From NCBI RefSeq assembly GCF_046614695.1, contig NZ_JBKKHQ010000001.1:1-64000 (forward strand): 64,000 nt of DNA. The letters run 5' to 3'. The DNA comes from Pokkaliibacter sp046614695 (GTDB taxonomy: Bacteria; Pseudomonadota; Gammaproteobacteria; Pseudomonadales; Balneatricaceae). Positions within the stretch are counted from its first letter, which is position 1; each line of letters opens with the position of its first letter. Positions 63,034-64,000 of the stretch are shown piece by piece. The notes under the pieces were generated by a model. It searched no databases and was not told where the DNA came from. It saw nothing but the letters and a program-made list of their open reading frames with translations. The position numbers were made by a program, and so were the translations under genes.

Positions 63034-63930
63034 CTACTCGTCTCGATAGCGCAAGGCATCAACGATGACCTTAAAGGAGTTAGAGGTCTGGCGACGGTGT
63101 GGGTAGTAGAAGTAATAGCCGGCAAAGGGCGGCGTCCAGTCCTCCAGTACGGATACCAGCCTGCCTGCATCGATGTGCTCGCGTACCAGTTCTTCAGGAA
63201 TATAGCCAAGGCCGTAACCGTCCAGAGCCGCCGTCACTACAGGATAGATCGTATTGAAGGTGAACTGTCCCTGCACTTTGACCCTCAGCTCGCGCTCATC
63301 CTTTTCAAATTCCCACGCATACAGCCCGCCGTGGGTCGCCAGGCGCAGATTAATGCAGTTATGGTCTTTTAAATCCTGCGGGGTCGTGGGCTTGTCATTC
63401 TGAGCAAAATACTCGGGCGACCCCACGACCAGCATGCGAAAGTCCGGGCCGACTTTAACGGCAATCATACCCTCTGAGAGCTGTTCACCCAGGCGAACGC
63501 CGCCGTCGAACTTTTCACGAATGATGTCCGTCAGGCTGTAATCCGTGACGATCTCAACATGCAGATCCGGATACTGCTTGAGAACCGGTGCCAGCTTGGG
63601 CCAGATGACCCGGTCGGCGGCATAGTCCGTGGCGGTAATGCGAATCGTCCCGGCGGGTTGGTCACGCATCTCCACCATATTGGTCAGCTCATCTTCAATC
63701 TCGTTAAAGTGCGGCGCGATACGGTCAAGTATCCGCTGGCCTTCAGAGGTGGGCGTGACGCGACGGGTTGAGCGGTTCAGCAAACGAAGGCCCAGGCGCT
63801 TCTCCAGCCCGCGTATGGCATGGCTGACACCCGACTGAGACAAGCCCACCTGCGCCGCTGCCTGGGTAAAGCTGCCGGAGCGGGCAACGATGATAAAGAG
63901 TAATAAGTCGGCGACATTTTCGCGGAGCAT
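63034..63930 (-). CDS. LysR family regulator
   Basis: A 298-aa LysR regulator. The HTH is DLLLFIIVARSGSFTQAAAQVGLSQSGVSHAIRGLEKRLGLRLLNRSTRR (in two parts, 8-57). The ligand domain contains TIRITATDYAADRVIWPKLAP. AGGAG lies upstream of ATG 63930. It precedes the MFS/oxidoreductase pair on the same strand and may regulate it; a divergent target to the right could lie outside the window. Confidence 0.92.
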   Translation of the reverse strand: MLRENVADLLLFIIVARSGSFTQAAAQVGLSQSGVSHAIRGLEKRLGLRLLNRSTRRVTPTSEGQRILDRIAPHFNEIEDELTNMVEMRDQPAGTIRITATDYAADRVIWPKLAPVLKQYPDLHVEIVTDYSLTDIIREKFDGGVRLGEQLSEGMIAVKVGPDFRMLVVGSPEYFAQNDKPTTPQDLKDHNCINLRLATHGGLYAWEFEKDERELRVKVQGQFTFNTIYPVVTAALDGYGLGYIPEELVREHIDAGRLVSVLEDWTPPFAGYYFYYPHRRQTSNSFKVIVDALRYRDE

Positions 63931-64000
63931 CTTGGCTCACTCCTGATGACGGATTCATTGTGCAAAAGCAGGGTGGTCTGCGTTGCTGTTACCTGCTTTG

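Overview
The window looks like chromosomal DNA of a gammaproteobacterium. Candidates are an Oceanospirillales or Pseudomonas-like lineage, but the exact group cannot be fixed from sequence alone. The reasons are a polyhydroxyalkanoate phasin, a monomeric-type NADP isocitrate dehydrogenase, a tctDE/tctCBA tricarboxylate system, a BdlA-like soluble chemoreceptor, a YbdG-like MscS channel, TspO, and many LysR regulators. GC is moderate, genes are tightly packed, and Shine-Dalgarno sites are good. No rRNA, tRNA or CRISPR array was recognised.

Left part (1-30 kb). The end of an IS4-like transposase enters from the left edge. Housekeeping and stress genes follow: phasin, PreP-like M16 protease, a UhpA/NarL-type response regulator, a DUF2254 membrane protein, homocysteine methyltransferase, an AbrB/VapB-like small protein and a pirin. 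Next comes a tricarboxylate module: response regulator, histidine kinase and periplasmic binding protein on the plus strand, convergent with tctC-tctB-tctA on the minus strand. Then come TspO, MscS, ChaC, a PTS EIIC-EAL fusion, a large protein resembling NolX/HrpF type III translocators, MarR, Icd, MobA, a PEBP protein, a BdlA-like PAS-PAS-MCP and YjdM.

Middle (30.3-43.4 kb). Two divergent operons form what is best read as an erythritol (tetritol) uptake and catabolism locus. On the minus strand are eryA (kinase), eryB (dehydrogenase), eryC (isomerase/racemase), a type II lumazine synthase (ribH2-like), an iron-type alcohol dehydrogenase and eryD (SorC regulator). On the plus strand are a DUF2291 protein, an ABC ATPase, a permease and a binding protein (eryEFG-like), then a DeoR regulator. 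Each is tightly spaced, with an 850-bp AT-rich divergent control region between them. The isomerases EryH and EryI are not present, while ribH2 and the Fe-ADH are extra members.

Accessory island (about 45.4-50.4 kb). After an unrecognised 348-aa protein and an O-methyltransferase, the DNA turns clearly AT-rich. It carries an exported small protein, two unrecognised small proteins, three tandem paralogues separated by 3 nt, and a DUF99 protein of the largely archaeal EndoV-like family. The small proteins look like orphan immunity proteins of polymorphic-toxin systems, but no toxin gene is visible. The island ends in a degraded-looking segment with a hexanucleotide repeat.

Right part (50.5-64 kb). 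Ordinary chromosomal genes: a DUF2383-like helical protein, glutaredoxin, MBL-fold hydrolase with a divergent LysR, TerC, GNAT, cold-shock protein, LysR with a divergent MFS exporter, a cupin, a low-complexity orphan protein, an MFS plus quinone-oxidoreductase pair, and a final LysR.
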